Assembly (NCBI GenBank): GCA_014549065.1 | Contig: JACDOX010000369.1 | Location: 239,313-303,312, forward strand | DNA from: Cardinalis cardinalis | Taxonomy: Eukaryota; Chordata; Aves; Passeriformes; Cardinalidae | Direction: 5' to 3' | Length of the DNA stretch: 64,000 nucleotides | Shown here: positions 11,001 through 24,164 of the stretch, one piece after another | Position numbering within the stretch: the first letter of the stretch is position 1 | Layout of the letters: every line of letters begins with the position of its first letter | The notes under the pieces: model-generated | The model's database searches: none | The model's input: only the letters and a program-made list of their open reading frames with translations | What the model was told of the DNA's origin: nothing | Program-made: the position numbers and the translations under genes

Positions 11001-14000
11001 GCTATGATCAGGCAACCAAATTTTGATCTTTGATATATCTCTGCAGAGATAAGGCTTGGAAGTTTACCCAGAAATTTTGAGATTATTTATGATTGGAACG
11101 AAAGTAATGAATGCACAGAGATTGATAGAGATTGATATAATGTATTTTTGCATATAACAGTGCAATGAAAATACAATTTCAGGTTTAAACCCTGTATTTT
11201 CATAGAAGTACAATTTTGCTTTGCATCTTTTCATGCATGCATCTGTGCNGACATAGATATGTGGTTACAAACAGATATAAATATAAATATTCATAGAGAC
11301 TATTACATAGAGACTATAAATTAGATATAGACATAGATATAGACAAATATATTATCTTAAGGAAATAAAGAAAAAACCCACATACAAAGGACTAGCTTCT
11401 CAACTGGTTGAAAGCAACTCGTCTGTTTTCTAAGACAGAAGTAGGCACTATCTCCAGAGAGAGTCATGAGAGGAGCATCTGAGAAATTTTGAAAAAAAGA
11501 ATTTAAATAGATGGCTAAGTCCATGTTTATCTATGGCAATTACACTCTAAAGGAGAAAAAGGTAAGTAATTTCATATTCATGAAATATGAATAGAGGGAC
11601 AAGACTCATAATAGGAAATTGCCTTTCAGATAAAAAAAACCCCTGAACCCAGCAGCAACAACAATAAAATGAAACCAACAAAAAATCAAAAAAATCCCAA
11701 CCCAACCAAACAAAAAAAACCCCAAACACAAAAGCAAAAAAACCCCACCACCCTCATACAACAAAAAATCCCACAACTTGAAGCAAGATGTAAAGTACCC
11801 AAAAGCACTGAAATGAAACATCACTGACCATCAGAGATCATTTTAACTACAAAGATGTTGATAGATTCTCTAACACTAATAAGATTTCTCTGTATATAAG
11901 TTTTAGTAACCACTAGTTGAAAAATATTCAATATACTTGCTCCACTTTGACTTGTGTACTTTAGCTCATAAAGTCACAGCTACTCTTATCAGCCAACAGC
12001 AGAGCTGCAGCAGTAATAGGAGATGTCATCTTAGATTAATGCAAGTGAAAATTGCCTGCAATTCTTATACTTCTGTCTCTTGTGTGTACTTTAAAGTTTC
12101 ATTTTTATCTCACANCATCCTGGGTCACACCATTCCTGATACTTCAGGAAAATATTTGAATGCACTTTTAGAAATTATTATGATCTTCATTAATAATTAT
12201 TTCTCTAGAATTTGCGAGAAATCAAAGGAGNATGTGACCCAGGGTTTGGATGAGGACCAGTATAAATACATAGGCTTCTGCCTAAATTTACTCTCAGAAT
12301 ACACCTACTTACATTTTAGTTTTACTTTTTATCTTTGCCATTAAACCTCTTGTCAAAGTATCAGCCAAAAATATTGATTTCTCCCACTCCAACAGAAGAG
12401 CAATTAGAACTTTTTTTGATATCCTGATCATTCACAGAACAGTTANTTTTGAATTATGCATGATGTTGATTTTTTTTTTTTTACTGCAATGTGAATATCA
12501 TATCTTTGCTTTGTTAGCAGTTTGTATCGCAGAGTCAAAAAAACCCCAAATTTCTTTTATCAACTTTATTAAACTACATGAACAGCAAGAAGCTCAATAT
12601 ACNAGGCTTATGTATGGACACATATTAATAGGGTAAAAATGCTGGAATTAATTTAGCACAATCTCTTAAAAAAAAAAAAAGACGTAGAAAGTATAGGAAA
12701 GTATAAAAAATGTATTTTTTCTCAATATTTAAAGAAACATCTCTCTAGAACTAATTTTTTTCATCCTCAATACTAAGAATTAAATTAAAATGAAGAGAAT
12801 TTTTTAAGTTTAAGAAATCCTGTCATGTCCCCTCTGTCTCTGGTAAATAAAAAGTCAGAGTAAAAAATCTTTAACATAAGNAAAAAAACCAAACAACTCA
12901 CATTAAAATCTATGTTATTACTTTCAATTAACTGAATTTTAAGGAAGCACTACTCTTCTCTGATTAAAAACTTTTTCCCATACAAAAAGATCATTGTTTC
13001 TAGAAAGTTAACATTTCTTATATTGTTTAGGGNGAAATGTAAAACAAAATATGCCCAGAAACATGCCTGAGACATACCTGTTACAGACCAAAAATGTGCA
13101 CAGTAATTACAACCAACACTTTTGTCCATGTCACATCTCATTAAAATGAACTTTGTGTACAGCGGTGGAGGACAGCNGTATGAAGCCTCACACATTCTGA
13201 AGGTAACATAGTTTGAGGCAATGGCAATTTAGCATGGAAACTGCTATTAGATTGCATATATTATTCATATTTTTAGCATAATTCTCATGTAGAAAGAAAG
13301 AACTGTAACAANGAGATAGACAATGTGAAGAATACCATACTAAGCAAGTTCAAATTTTTGGATGCAATCACAGTGTCATAGAAATACTAGACTTTATTCA
13401 AATTACATACATATAGATNTATTTAAATAACACATTTTTGCAATTTTAAAGGAAAAATATCTATAAGAAGGAAAAGGAGAGACAAGAAGTGCAGAGTCCC
13501 CAGTTTGTGTAAAGAAAGAAAGTCAATGTCTCAGAAAAGTTATTAAGGAACATATTTTAATGTTCATGAAGTCATATCTAAACACATTGAAATTTATTTA
13601 GATCATATATATAACAACAAAAACAGATTATGCCTTCATCAGAAATCTTTAACTGACAAGAAAAGATCTGGGTAGATCCCCATGAAAGTTCTAGCTTACA
13701 CAAAATTCTGGCACATTTGAAACNGTTGTAATCTTCCATATAGAAAAGTAACAATAGTACACAATGCTTGTTTTCACAAAAAAAAGTCTACTCTCCAGTA
13801 AAACCCAGAATCTATTTAAAAAAAATACAGAAAAAGAAATTAAAAAATTAAAATGCTGAATTTGATCTTTCTGGAGAATAAATGAGATATTTTCTGAAGA
13901 ATTCAGAACAAATTAAAGTAGATCCACCCTCAGCATCTGAACAGAGATGACATAAAGTTCTCCCAGAAATTACAGGAGAATAACTTACTGAGAAAATTCT

Positions 14001-14374
14001 GGCAAACAATTAAGAAAAATGAGTTTTTTCCACGCTATTACTTCAAATTTTGNTAAGAGCAAAATAGGATACAGCGAAGAGACCACTTGAAGTGGTTTGT
14101 GTTATACTCACATCATAACATGGGTATAAATAGACCAATAAATAAAAGGCATCTTAGTCTAATACANAAATCTTTTATCCACAAAGAAAAATAAAGACTT
14201 AAAATCTAAACCCTTAAATAAACACACCATAATAGCATTCCTGTCTCAAATTACAATAATATTAACAAAGGCCTGAATTCTTCTGGTTTATTCAAAGTAG
14301 TTCCTATGGTCTTCTTTTGGATCTGTGACCAAAACAGTGANAAAAATATGGGAATGTTTTAGTTATTTCTAAAC
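8043..14374. other. AT-rich spacer, no gene recognised
   Basis: No coding, RNA gene or transposon signature could be supported. A run of 23 A (8074-8096) lies about 30 bp beyond the solo LTR, but nothing upstream of it looks like a retrocopied transcript. Low-complexity tracts include degenerate TAGAGACTAT/ATAGA repeats near 11262-11352 and an A/C-rich tract at 11628-11776. A 135-codon open frame at 11937-12344 (+) has no recognisable motif and I treat it as chance. Confidence 0.55.
11628..11776. repeat. A/C-rich low-complexity tract
   Basis: About 150 bp made almost only of A and C on the + strand (runs such as AAAAAAAACCCC, AACCCAACC and CCCCACCACCC). The minus-strand reading gives open frames full of Phe, Leu and Gly (up to 72 codons) that are a by-product of composition. 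Confidence 0.85.
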
Positions 14375-14660
14375 AGTGCTTACAGAGTGGCAAGGATTTC
14401 CTTGCTTCCCNACACTGCCACACCACCAAGGACTGTGGGGGATACATAAGGGGCTGAAAGGGACACGGCCAGGACAGCTGANCTCAACTGACCAAAGGGA
14501 TGTCCCATGGCTCATGATGTGGTGCCCAGCAATAGAAGCTGGGGCAGGAAAGACGAGGGAAGGTGAGTTAGAGTGTTGTTATTTTTCTTCCCAGGTTATC
14601 ATTATGCATGATGANGCTCTGCTTTCCTGGAGATGGCTGAATACCTCTCTGGTTACTATC
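14375..14660 (+). mobile_element. ERVL-type LTR fragment
   Basis: This segment resembles an LTR family that is common in bird genomes. Recognisable blocks include CACACCACCAAGGACTGTGG, ACAGCTGANCTCAACTGACC, GATGTCCCATGGCTCATGA and the end GGAGATGGCTGAATACCTC. The family's TATA-like AGCAATAAAAGCTGG is here AGCAATAGAAGCTGG. The 3' third, with the polyadenylation region and the CA end, is missing, and the 5' edge is unclear. The 109-codon + frame across it (14376-14705) is incidental. The family assignment is from memory of avian ERVL LTRs and has not been checked against a library. Confidence 0.75.
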
Positions 14661-17600
14661 CTTCGTAATATTTTAGAAAAGCAAAACTCCACGGAAAGGC
14701 ATTAGAGAACCATAAANCATGATTGTATGCATGTAAAATTTTTTTTCTATTAAAAATGAATCTATAAAATGCTCTAAATATGTCATTATATGGTTTATAT
14801 GGCATGGGGAAAGTCTGTGAAGACCCTTTAGAGTAAGAGAAGGCCATGCACAATACATTTGTCTTAGNAACAAAAAAGGGCCTCTAGCTGAAGTTTATGC
14901 TCTGCATGTGAGAAAGGGAGATAGCATTTAACTTCCAAACTACCATCAATTTCATAAAATCACATAAAAAATTATATTCTGAATTATAATTGTAATTTTG
15001 CATATATTTCCTGAATGTTATAGACCACGTAATGATACTGCCAATATGCTCTGAGTATGGTAAAGAAAACTGTGTAAGCAGAAGCATTACTGGACAACAA
15101 AGAACCAAAAGAGAGACATTTTAAAATTACCCTAATATTAATAAAAATTATTGTCTCTTGATTGTAATTTTCACCTTCTCAGACACAAAGCTAATCACCA
15201 GTTAATTACTAATCCATAAANTCACACATCATTAGTTCCAGTACTCATGGAAATGCTTGGTTAAAAAACATAAGCTTACTTCTAGCAAGAAATAAAGATA
15301 CATTCCTGTAAAATAATGTTCATATTGTTTATTTCACTACCTTTTGTCATTAAATGCCTTTAATTTTCCAGTTAGTCAACTGCCAGAGAGAAGTTCATTT
15401 TTAATGTTGGATTAATCACAGAATTCTACCTGTTTTGCAACAGAAGTGTGTTTATAAAGACATATTCTTCTGTTAAATTAAAACTTTAAAATACATTTTG
15501 TTTTGAGAGGGCAATTTCTGGCTTGTCTGTATGAAACACATAGAGGAAATTTTAGAAGATATGTAACTGTGTCACCTTTGCAGGTTTTTTTCCTATTTGC
15601 CATTTACTCGTGTTCTGCTTGTTATTAATCCTGTTATTAGTGAGTGAGCTCCTGTATAGTAATGAACCTACCAGACTTTTTTTGTGTGTACATTTTTTCA
15701 GTGCATTATGCTTCCCAAAGACTTAGCATGTTTGCATATCAAAGCTCTTCCTTGCAGACCCCTAAGGGACTCATTTCTCCATAGTAACACCAGACCCTAC
15801 AGTATAATGCTTGATTTATTTTTCCATCGAGTATTGTTCTATACCTACACAGCTTTTTCTATTTGTTACTGTCTAGAGGGTACAGAGCTGACCCTGCCTG
15901 CTCAACGTGCAGGGACTCATGCCTGCAAGCACTAAGGCTTTATAAGACTTATCCCTGCGCCTTTACTTGTCATATCAGCAGCTTCATCTGCAGAAATACA
16001 TTCTGACTGAGTAAGCCTGAGGTAGACAGTGCTTAATTCTCCATTACAAAATCTTCCAGGAAGAAGAGAGAGATTCAGCTGCAGGGCATCCATCCTGTCA
16101 GCACCCTATTATCCTAACACACCATTTATTCTGTTACTGGTTTTAAGCTGGCCTTATTCAGTCTGATTATCATGTTAGAGCCTTGTCCTGGCTCACTGTA
16201 CACAGCATATTTTTTATTCAGCTGCTATTCTGAGACTCCGGGTATTTGTCTTTCTTGTACCTCCTCGTTGTACCTTCATCACCTATGAACAAATGGAGTT
16301 CAGAAGATTTCTAATACTTGAATTAGATGTTAAAAGTCAAAATGTGAGCTATTTTTTTTTTTTTTACTGGGAAGGAAAACAAGTGAACCAAGGAGAAACA
16401 GCTATTAATAACAAGTTAAAAAGATATAGTTTCTAGATTTTACTGTCCCATAACTGACAGAATGGATCCACACTTTACATTGATATGCAGCACAGTCATG
16501 TATAACAGATATCTGTGCAATGGATCACAAAGATTACATAACATTTACCATTTTCCTAATCATACGTTTAATCCATCAAGGCTTGCAGCACCATAGAGTA
16601 ACCTTAACACACAGAATAAAGTGATCACAGGCTACGGAATCAATATGTAGCACACAGAAGTAAGGAGAGATTAAGGTCATTAACAACCTATAATTTATGA
16701 AACATATGCCAATTTTGTGCAATTTAAGGGTTTCATGGAACACTTGTGAAAGAAATCTGTTTTTCAAAGCTTCATAAGAATTCTGACTGCATTCAGTTGA
16801 AGATGAGGGTGTTTACAAAGTTTTGCAAAACACAGCTCAGATTACAGAAGAAGAAACTGCAGAAGAAATACTTCAAANAGAAAGTCAATCAAAGTTTGGA
16901 AACATTAAAAACTTTGATTTAAAGTGATTTAAAAATTTCAGATTTGAATTTCTATTTCTGTGTTTTTATTCAGCAACTTAATTCAATGTTCAAGTTTATT
17001 CTTCCTATATTTATAAAAATATAATTGTTTTGAGTTTATTGTCTCCTTTTTTCCATCTTTAAGACAATGTACAAGAGCATGTTAATGCACTGATAGAGAG
17101 CAAATTTTCAAATAACATCTTCTTTTTAAAGTTACAGGACATTGAAGGCTCTTTAAACCAGTTAACAGAATGAAAAACATTGTTTCAGAGAGTAAACCTT
17201 CTGTCATTCTGGCTACATCTATTAAACAACTTTTGAGGAGAAACTGTTCACCTGATTAAGATACCTAGATCTGGCTTCTTTCTTCTTCAAAGGTATAAAA
17301 GAAAGTTAAAAGAAAAATATTGAATTCTAAATTGACTTTTAAGTTTATTGTGTGACCAGTACCATTTTATTGTCTTGGAAAAGATATCAATACATAGCTC
17401 TGCACTGNTCCCCAAGCCAAGATCACCAATGTTCTCATGCTGTTAATGGTTGTTTCACTGTTTGAGGAAGGTACTAAAAATATTCTCATAAAGAGTTTGT
17501 ACNATTTGGTCTTTACAACCAGCAGACCTGTAAATTAGCACTGCAAATAGGCTTTGTGCAGAGAGCATCATTGAGCAGAGGAGGTGTGATCCTGAATGCA

Positions 17601-20600
17601 CAAGCATGACCTGTGCATTACTGTGAAACTGAGTTTCCTAAAAGTTAACTTCTCTGTAGCCAACAGAAACAATAGTCTTGAAGTGTCCTTTTCTATTTTT
17701 TTCTCACTGCTTTTAAACTCTGCTGATCAATATTATCAAATGATGATTAGTATNTAGTGACTAGCAAATCCCACTATGTGATTCTACATATTTCAATATG
17801 AAGTAATGGGAAGTATTTAAGTAGGCTAAAGTACAGAGGTAACAAAAGAAAGTAATCTTGTAATGAAAAATACAATTACTGTGAAGTCTTCTTGAGAGAT
17901 AAAGTAGATTTGTGATTATTTTTTAAAAAAAGTAATTGCTTAAATAAATTCTGAAAGTTATGTGCTTGGATTACTCAATATTAAGCAATTCTGTAGAGTC
18001 AGACTGTTCACTGAAGTGGGGAACAGAACACTAATGGGTAAGCTGATACTGCAAGTAAAAAAAAAAAAAAGATGCAAACATCACTGAAACAGAGTTGTGC
18101 TAATAATTCAGGTTGTTATTTAGGGTTTTCTAGCAGGCATACAGTATTTTTTTCTCCCACCATCATAGTCATCATGTTTGGTTNGCCAAAGGTGGAGAAT
18201 TGTTTCTCCCAGGGAAAGGCTATTCCACGGAATTTCAGAAACAAAGTGAATTTATTCTCAAGAAACATTGGAGCCTTATACCAAAGATATACAGAAATGT
18301 GGTTTTATTCATTTGTACCTTCTGAATGTCAGAAAGATTTAAACTGCAGAATGAAAAAAATAATACAGAATAAGACTGAGTGAAAATTGGGGGAAAAAAA
18401 GCCATGATTATGAGAAAATCCATATACATTGTAAAAAGTGTTTAATGGGATTGAGTTTGACGTTTTATTTACAAATGCAGTCNTCATTTAAAAATTCTAT
18501 TTTGTCACTAAAGTACAATTAGATACATAAGTCAGTTCTCTTAAAACGCCATGATTATTTGAAATGGGTATTCTATGTGTTTAACTACAGTCTGGTTTGT
18601 GTTCACAGACCATTCAAATTAACAATACACTTTCTCAACAGGGAAGATAAACCTTGAAAGTAATTACAGAAAGGAAGTGATCCTGATAATTCATACTCAA
18701 GATATTTTATTATTCTCCAGTGTTTTAATAAAAGGATTATTAATCCAAAAATTATCATTTTTTTCATTGTGTCTCTCTACCTATAATATTTAGGGATGCA
18801 GTAAAGACAATTTCTATCTTTTGTTGTTTGATCTAAGTATTAGTTTTAATGAAGTAACTGGGCATACCTTCTGCCTTTACATTATCAAGAGTATTCAGAC
18901 CTGTATTGCAGAAAGCATTATTAACATAAGCCCTGCAGCTGGGCCCTATGACAGACAGGGAAAAATATTTAATCTGGATGTTTGTTTTACATTTTATTGT
19001 CAGGATTTAGCCAACGTCTAACTGTAAAGGTTACTATTAGTGTGTCTAGCTAGTGAAAATTCAAACAAACAGAAAAAAAAACCAATGACCATGCAGTGAT
19101 CAGAGAAACAATGACAAAGTGGGGAACCCAGATAATCAAAATCAACTGCTCCTAAGACCATCAAATCTGAATGAATAAGTTCTAATGCCTGGAAATGTCT
19201 GTAGCACGATTTAATTTCTGAAATATGAGAAGTNTTATTGACTTAATAGTGTTGTGCTACGTACAACTGTTTCACCTTACAGCTGCTTTTCGTTATGTTT
19301 TGTAGATTATGTTACTTTTGAAATTTTAATTATTTCTTTTCGCTCCTTTATTTTTTAATCAGACAATTTAACTTTATTCAAAATGTCATTCAGACATTGT
19401 ATAAGGTTCTGGAAGCTTCTTAACTACTACTTGACAGCAGCTTAGAGATTGTACCATTGAGATAGTCCTGTAATGTTTCTGTTCCACACACTTTCCCCAC
19501 AGCATTAGCTCCCACCTACTGCAGAGGGTGATGAACAGTGGATTAGTTGATGGGATCCAATGTAGAGTTTTCCTCCTAGCATCATTTTTAAGTTGCTTAT
19601 ATGAGAGAAGAGAAAGTTGTAGTTCCTATCACTGTTCCCTGGATATCTTCTGTTTATATCCAATGGCAGTCTGGCAGNAAAATGTACATCTGTTTCTTGA
19701 GACTAAAGTAGTTCACACCAGGCATCTAGAGACATCTGTATTTTAAACCATGCACTATTGATTTTAGATACCTTCTGGAATTAGTTAGAGATTCAGAAGA
19801 GAAGAATCTAATCACTACATGAAACCACCCCACTCTTATAATTTTCTGATCCATATTTTTAGCTTATGCTTGAATTTTATTACCCTTGTGAATATTTCAG
19901 CTCAAAAAGTTTACAAAATCTGGGGATAAATTCATTTCCCTGTGAGAGAAAACAACGTGCAGACCGTCCTACTGAGAGTGGACAAAACACATTTAGAATA
20001 TTGTATTCAAACTTGAAAATATCACAAAAGTACATTACAGTACTGGTTTGGATGAACTGGATATACTTGTCTCAGACAAAGTCTGGCCTAAAGTACATAC
20101 GGGCATTTTGGTGCCATTTCCATACAAAGAGTAGAGCTGAGAAACTGGCATTCATATGCGTTGAGAAACATCCTGTCTTTAAACACATCCAGTAAATCTT
20201 ACACCAAATATCTTACTATGGATACAAGGACATACAAAGTGCAAGAGCTTAATATTAATCTAATTTGAACAGTAATTACCTAATTCAAACAAAACAATTA
20301 TTTTTATTTAGTGGAGTTATAAAAGTGTAAATTATCTAATTATTACAGAAAAGCATGGTTAACAGAGATAAGACTACTGTAATAAAAATTTTGGTATGCA
20401 TTCCTTTTCTTTGGCATTATATTCACTCTTTTATGCCTTCTCTTAAGGTTCATAACTACTTTCTCCCTCAAGCAGAAGATAGGGAGGTTTTACTGAGCTA
20501 TCGATGTTCTGATTTCTTTGCCCTGAAGAGTATCCTTAGATAGTCAGGATGGTGAAAAAAAAAAAAGAAAAATGAGAGGGAAAAAAATTAATTTCTGGCA

Positions 20601-21004
20601 GTTCAGCTAGCCACAAACCACATATACCACTATTTTTGCAATCATCCTGGCACAGACCTTGGGACGCTAATTGCTAACCTACCATCTCATCTGAGAAGAG
20701 CTGTTACTACTTATCTGGGGTCCCAGAGACACACAGGTTGGAAGGGTGAATATAACACCAAACAAAAATTATTTTATGTATGTAATAATAATAATGAGGG
20801 CATTTTTCATCTTTTATTTCTTTATTAATTTGAGCGTTAACATTACTGCAACTGGTCTAATAAAAATTGTTGTATGTATTAATTAGAGCTATAAAACCAT
20901 TTCTCCTAATCCAAACANAAACCTGTATTATATAAAGGGCTGATGTCTCTTACTCAGTGACTGCATATGCTTGCTAGACAGCTTACGAAACATAGTGTTT
21001 ACAG
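14661..21004. other. AT-rich spacer, no gene recognised
   Basis: Several 60-110-codon open frames occur on both strands (for example 18072-18383 and 19866-20195 on +). None has a domain, a signal sequence with a mature region, or a motif that I recognise, and composition explains them. A-runs of 10-14 nt appear at about 16350 and 18057. No transposon ends were seen. Confidence 0.55.
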
Positions 21005-21455
21005 GACTAACCTCTCTATATTCCTCACAGGCTATCTGTCCTTGCTTCTACCTCTGTAGGTTTCCTNTGTGCGTTTGACTTGTCCAGGCGATCCTAGTTC
21101 ATCCATGCAGGCCTCCTGGAACCTTTTTTCCTAATTTACCCTTTACTGCTGCTGATCTTGGAGAAAGTGATGGTTGATAATCAACCAGCTTTCTTTGCCC
21201 CCTCCTCCTCCAGGGCTTTATTTCATAATACTCTATCAAGCAGGTCACTAAAGAGCCCAAAATCTGCTTTCCCAAAGNCCCAGGTACTGAGTTTCCTGTA
21301 GACCATCTTCATTGCCCTGAGTACATCAAACTCTTATTATTTCATGGTCACTGCAGACAAGCTTTCCCTTGAGTTTCACATTCTTTACCAGTTCTTCCTT
21401 GCTCATGAGAACAAGGTCCAGCACAGCATCTCTCCATTTGGAGAAGTGACAGATT
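21005..21455 (-). mobile_element. CR1 fragment, internal (5' side) region, minus strand
   Basis: The sequence follows a recurrent avian CR1-related block. Landmarks on the + strand are CTCTATATTCCTCACAGGC (near 21012), CATCCATGCAGGCCTCCTGG, TGATAATCAACCAGC, CTCCAGGGCTTTAT and GAGAACAAGGTCCAGCACAG. In the copies I recall, this block belongs to the part of CR1 upstream of the reverse transcriptase, read on the minus strand. No open frame survives. Because it lies to the left of a CR1 3' end in the same orientation, it must be a separate insertion from the fragment that starts at 21460. Confidence 0.7.
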
Positions 21456-21459
21456 GTGC

Positions 21460-21615
21460 TAGAATCATGGGCTGGCTTGTGTTGAAAGGGATTTTAAAAA
21501 TCATCTAGTTCCAGCCCCACTGCTCTGGGCAGGGACATCTTCCACTAAACCAGATTGCTCAAAGTCCCATCCAACCTGGGCTTAAACACTTCCAAGGTGG
21601 AGCATTCACAACTTA
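21460..21615 (-). mobile_element. CR1 3' end fragment, minus strand
   Basis: This is the reverse complement of a CR1 3' terminus. AGAATCATGGGCTGGCTTG corresponds to the terminal octamer region and the conserved 'ttggaagggacc' block. Then come AAATCATCTAGTTCCAGCCC, GGGCAGGGACATCTTCCACT, GATTGCTCAAAGTCCCATCC and CACTTCCAAGGTGGAGCAT. About 150 bp remain, diverged and without coding potential. Confidence 0.9.
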
Positions 21616-22729
21616 CATTGGGGAAAAGGTCATTTGCTTATGAAAAAGAATTGCAATGCTGATGAGAAAGTTACANTGCTATATGGGGAAAAGACAGCAT
21701 AAGTTAACAGATAATTTTTTTCCCTTACCATTTTGAGCACACTGCAATATTCACTGAATATAGCAAGGTTAAATTGACAGGCTTATCAGCTGCCAATCTA
21801 CTGCTCTTGTTTAGCCAAGTTATATTCACAGTTCTATAGATGCTCATTCACTAAAAAAGCCTGAAAAATCTTGAGGTTTTTTACTTACAGATTGGAGGGC
21901 ATTGAGATAAACATCTTCAAATCAAAAATGTTTGCAACTCAGTCTTGTCATTTTGTGTCAGATTGGCTGCTATACTGAAAAAAGTACTCTTTGGTTCAAA
22001 TGGGTCTGGAAAAGACAGAAAACATTTGCCTGGTTTGAGTTTTCTATCCCCTTTTCTTGGCAGCAGCCTGTCTCTCATAGTTTATTTAATGTCAAATTAG
22101 GGAATGGAAGATTTCCTGGATATTGGAAAATACTTTTATTAAGCCAAAAATGTTGNAAATGGATGGAGGATTACATGCTATCACGGGATGTAAAAAGTGA
22201 TTCTGAGTCACTGATGAGCAACAGATGTTTGATTTAGAATAAACAAAATTCAGTGCTTATGGAAAAAGAATGGAGGTAACTCCAAGGTTAAAGCTAGGAA
22301 GGAGTCCATATATACTACCCAGACAAAACAGCACTCACCTCTACTGTCAACACTGCTAGTGTCAAGCCAATTGCTTAGACGTTAAAAATGTCACTGAGTT
22401 TTTTGCATCATCCCTTTAGGTATAAGGATAACTCATCCAATGATACAGCTGGAATTAGTAATGATTGTTGGGTAGTTTTTTGGTTGTTTTCCCTGTTCCT
22501 CACTCAAAATCAGTATATACACTCAAAAGCTAAACAAGCCTTGTATTGGAAAAGGTAACCCTCCAGACTCACTTCTCCTTTGGNTTTTGTTTTGTGTATG
22601 GCCTTGGAACTGATGCTCTGCATGAAAAATAGACATTCAGATTATGGGGCCTTGTTTGGCTATTTCTGAACAGCAGTCTGCTGCTTTTCACTGCGGCAGT
22701 TTTTCTGTCAGTTATTCACATACATTATA
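21616..22729. other. Spacer between CR1 fragments
   Basis: AT-rich sequence with no recognised element. The 101-codon + frame at 21932-22237 has no identifiable domain; it starts and ends within composition-driven sequence and is treated as chance. Confidence 0.5.
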
Positions 22730-23175
22730 GACACATAGAACAATGTCGCTTGGAAAGGACCTCCAGAGGTAATAGCTGCTCAGACCAGGGTACTTTGAAT
22801 CTCTACAATGATGGAGACTACACAGGCAACCTGTTCCAGTGTTTGGCTATCCTCATGACAAAATTTAATTTCCTTATGCTGAGTTGAAAAGTTGCATACT
22901 GCAACTCATATTGCAACTCATCATTTACCCCTTCCCACAGTTCACAAAGCTCCCGGCTTTGTCTTTTGCTCTGCCATTATAGACAGCAGTGTCTCCTTGG
23001 CTCATTCTTCTCACCACAGAACAGGCCCAGCTATTCTGCCTCTCCCGATGTATCAAATTCCAGCTTCCTTCCAGCTTTGTGTGTCCGTTGATGGACTTGT
23101 TTCAGTATATCTAGTNTCTCTGGTATAAACAACCCCAAAACCTGATGCAGTACTCCAAGTGCAGTCCCAAATTTT
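22730..23175 (-). mobile_element. CR1 3' end and C-terminal RT region, minus strand, degraded
   Basis: From the left, CTTGGAAAGGACCTCCAGAG and GGCAACCTGTTCCAGTGT are CR1 3'-UTR and terminal coding blocks read in reverse. GAACAGGCCCAGCTATTCTG and GCAGTACTCCAAGTGCAGT (23143-23161) are further inside the element. The middle (about 22880-23000) is scrambled or inserted sequence containing a local repeat of ATTGCAACTCAT. The frame is destroyed. Confidence 0.85.
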
Positions 23176-23459
23176 ACTGACAATTCAGAAAATCAGAGAA
23201 CTTTGGCAAAAGTTTGGAGCAGCATTCAACCTACATAAAACATTTCACAAAGCATTAGTTTAGACCATTCCACTCAGAAAGCTCCAAATCCATCTGATTT
23301 TAAGTTACTTAAAACTTCAGGAAGAGGGAACAAGTATAGGAGAGTAAGACTGAAAAGATACAGAAAGGCATAAATTTAGCTACCACTCTTGGGTTTCAGT
23401 AGTGCCTCAGCTGATATAACATCCAAGGAAAGCTAGGCTCATGATACATATTTGCCTCA

Positions 23460-24150
23460 TGCTTCAGTTTGAAGACCCTTTGGCTTTCCTGACCCCTATC
23501 CCCAGGTGACACTTTATGTCTGGTGGCTGCTCAGGAGCTGGGTTAGGGGCTCCAGAGTCAGGTGTGGAGCCTCTGTTGTCCCAGAGATTGGCAGCCACTG
23601 TGGGGTGAGATACCAGCCCAGGGGGAGTAGGATGTGCAGAACAGGGCATCACCTCACCAGAGCAAGGCCTGACCTGTCCCTTCTATCACACACACCCCCC
23701 TGAAATGTTTGGAACCAGAAATCCTTCTGGTCTCTCACACTAAGGTNGATGTTACTCAGGCAAAACAAGGGCAGAAAGAAATATCACCAGTCCTTAGATC
23801 CTGCTTTGGTCCTGCCATGAGGATGGTCTGGAGCTGGGGTTTCAAGACTAAGAAAGCAGAAGGGAAAGAGAGAAGAAATAGAAGTGAAAGAGAGCCAGAG
23901 AAAGGAGAGGGAGGGGGCCCGTTCCGCCCTCCTATATAGTTCACTTGCTGCATGGCACTAGACTTTTCTCACTGTTTTGTTTACATATGCACACCCAGTT
24001 TGTCCTCAGGAAGTGAGTAGAGGGGGCGCAGAGATGGGGATCTGAGTGTGAGTCTCCACATGGAGCAGGAAGTTGGCCTTGAACAGCACAGATCCACCCT
24101 GTGAGACCTTCTCCTCTGACTTCCCGTCATAACAGCAAGAATGTCTGACA
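23460..24150. other. GC-rich block with polypurine tract, unassigned
   Basis: About 690 bp markedly richer in G and C than its surroundings, lying between two minus-strand CR1 fragments. It contains a nearly pure purine tract on the + strand (23851-23917, broken by only a few pyrimidines), then GGGGGCCC, a TATA-like CTATATAG at 23931-23938, and the CR1-free sequence up to 24150. TG at 23460-23461 and CA at 24149-24150 would suit LTR borders, but I find no flanking duplication and no well-placed AATAAA. An old LTR, another repeat, or a regulatory element all remain possible. Short open frames on both strands look like composition effects. Confidence 0.4.
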
Positions 24151-24164
24151 CAAAACATGCTTGA

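Noticed and set aside
11937..12344. 135-codon plus-strand open frame, the longest outside the CR1
   Set aside because: No motif or family resemblance. Two Ns lie inside, and such a length is expected by chance somewhere in 64 kb.
15415..15440. ATCACAGAATTC, resembling a minus-strand CR1 terminus
   Set aside because: The following sequence has none of the conserved CR1 3'-UTR blocks.
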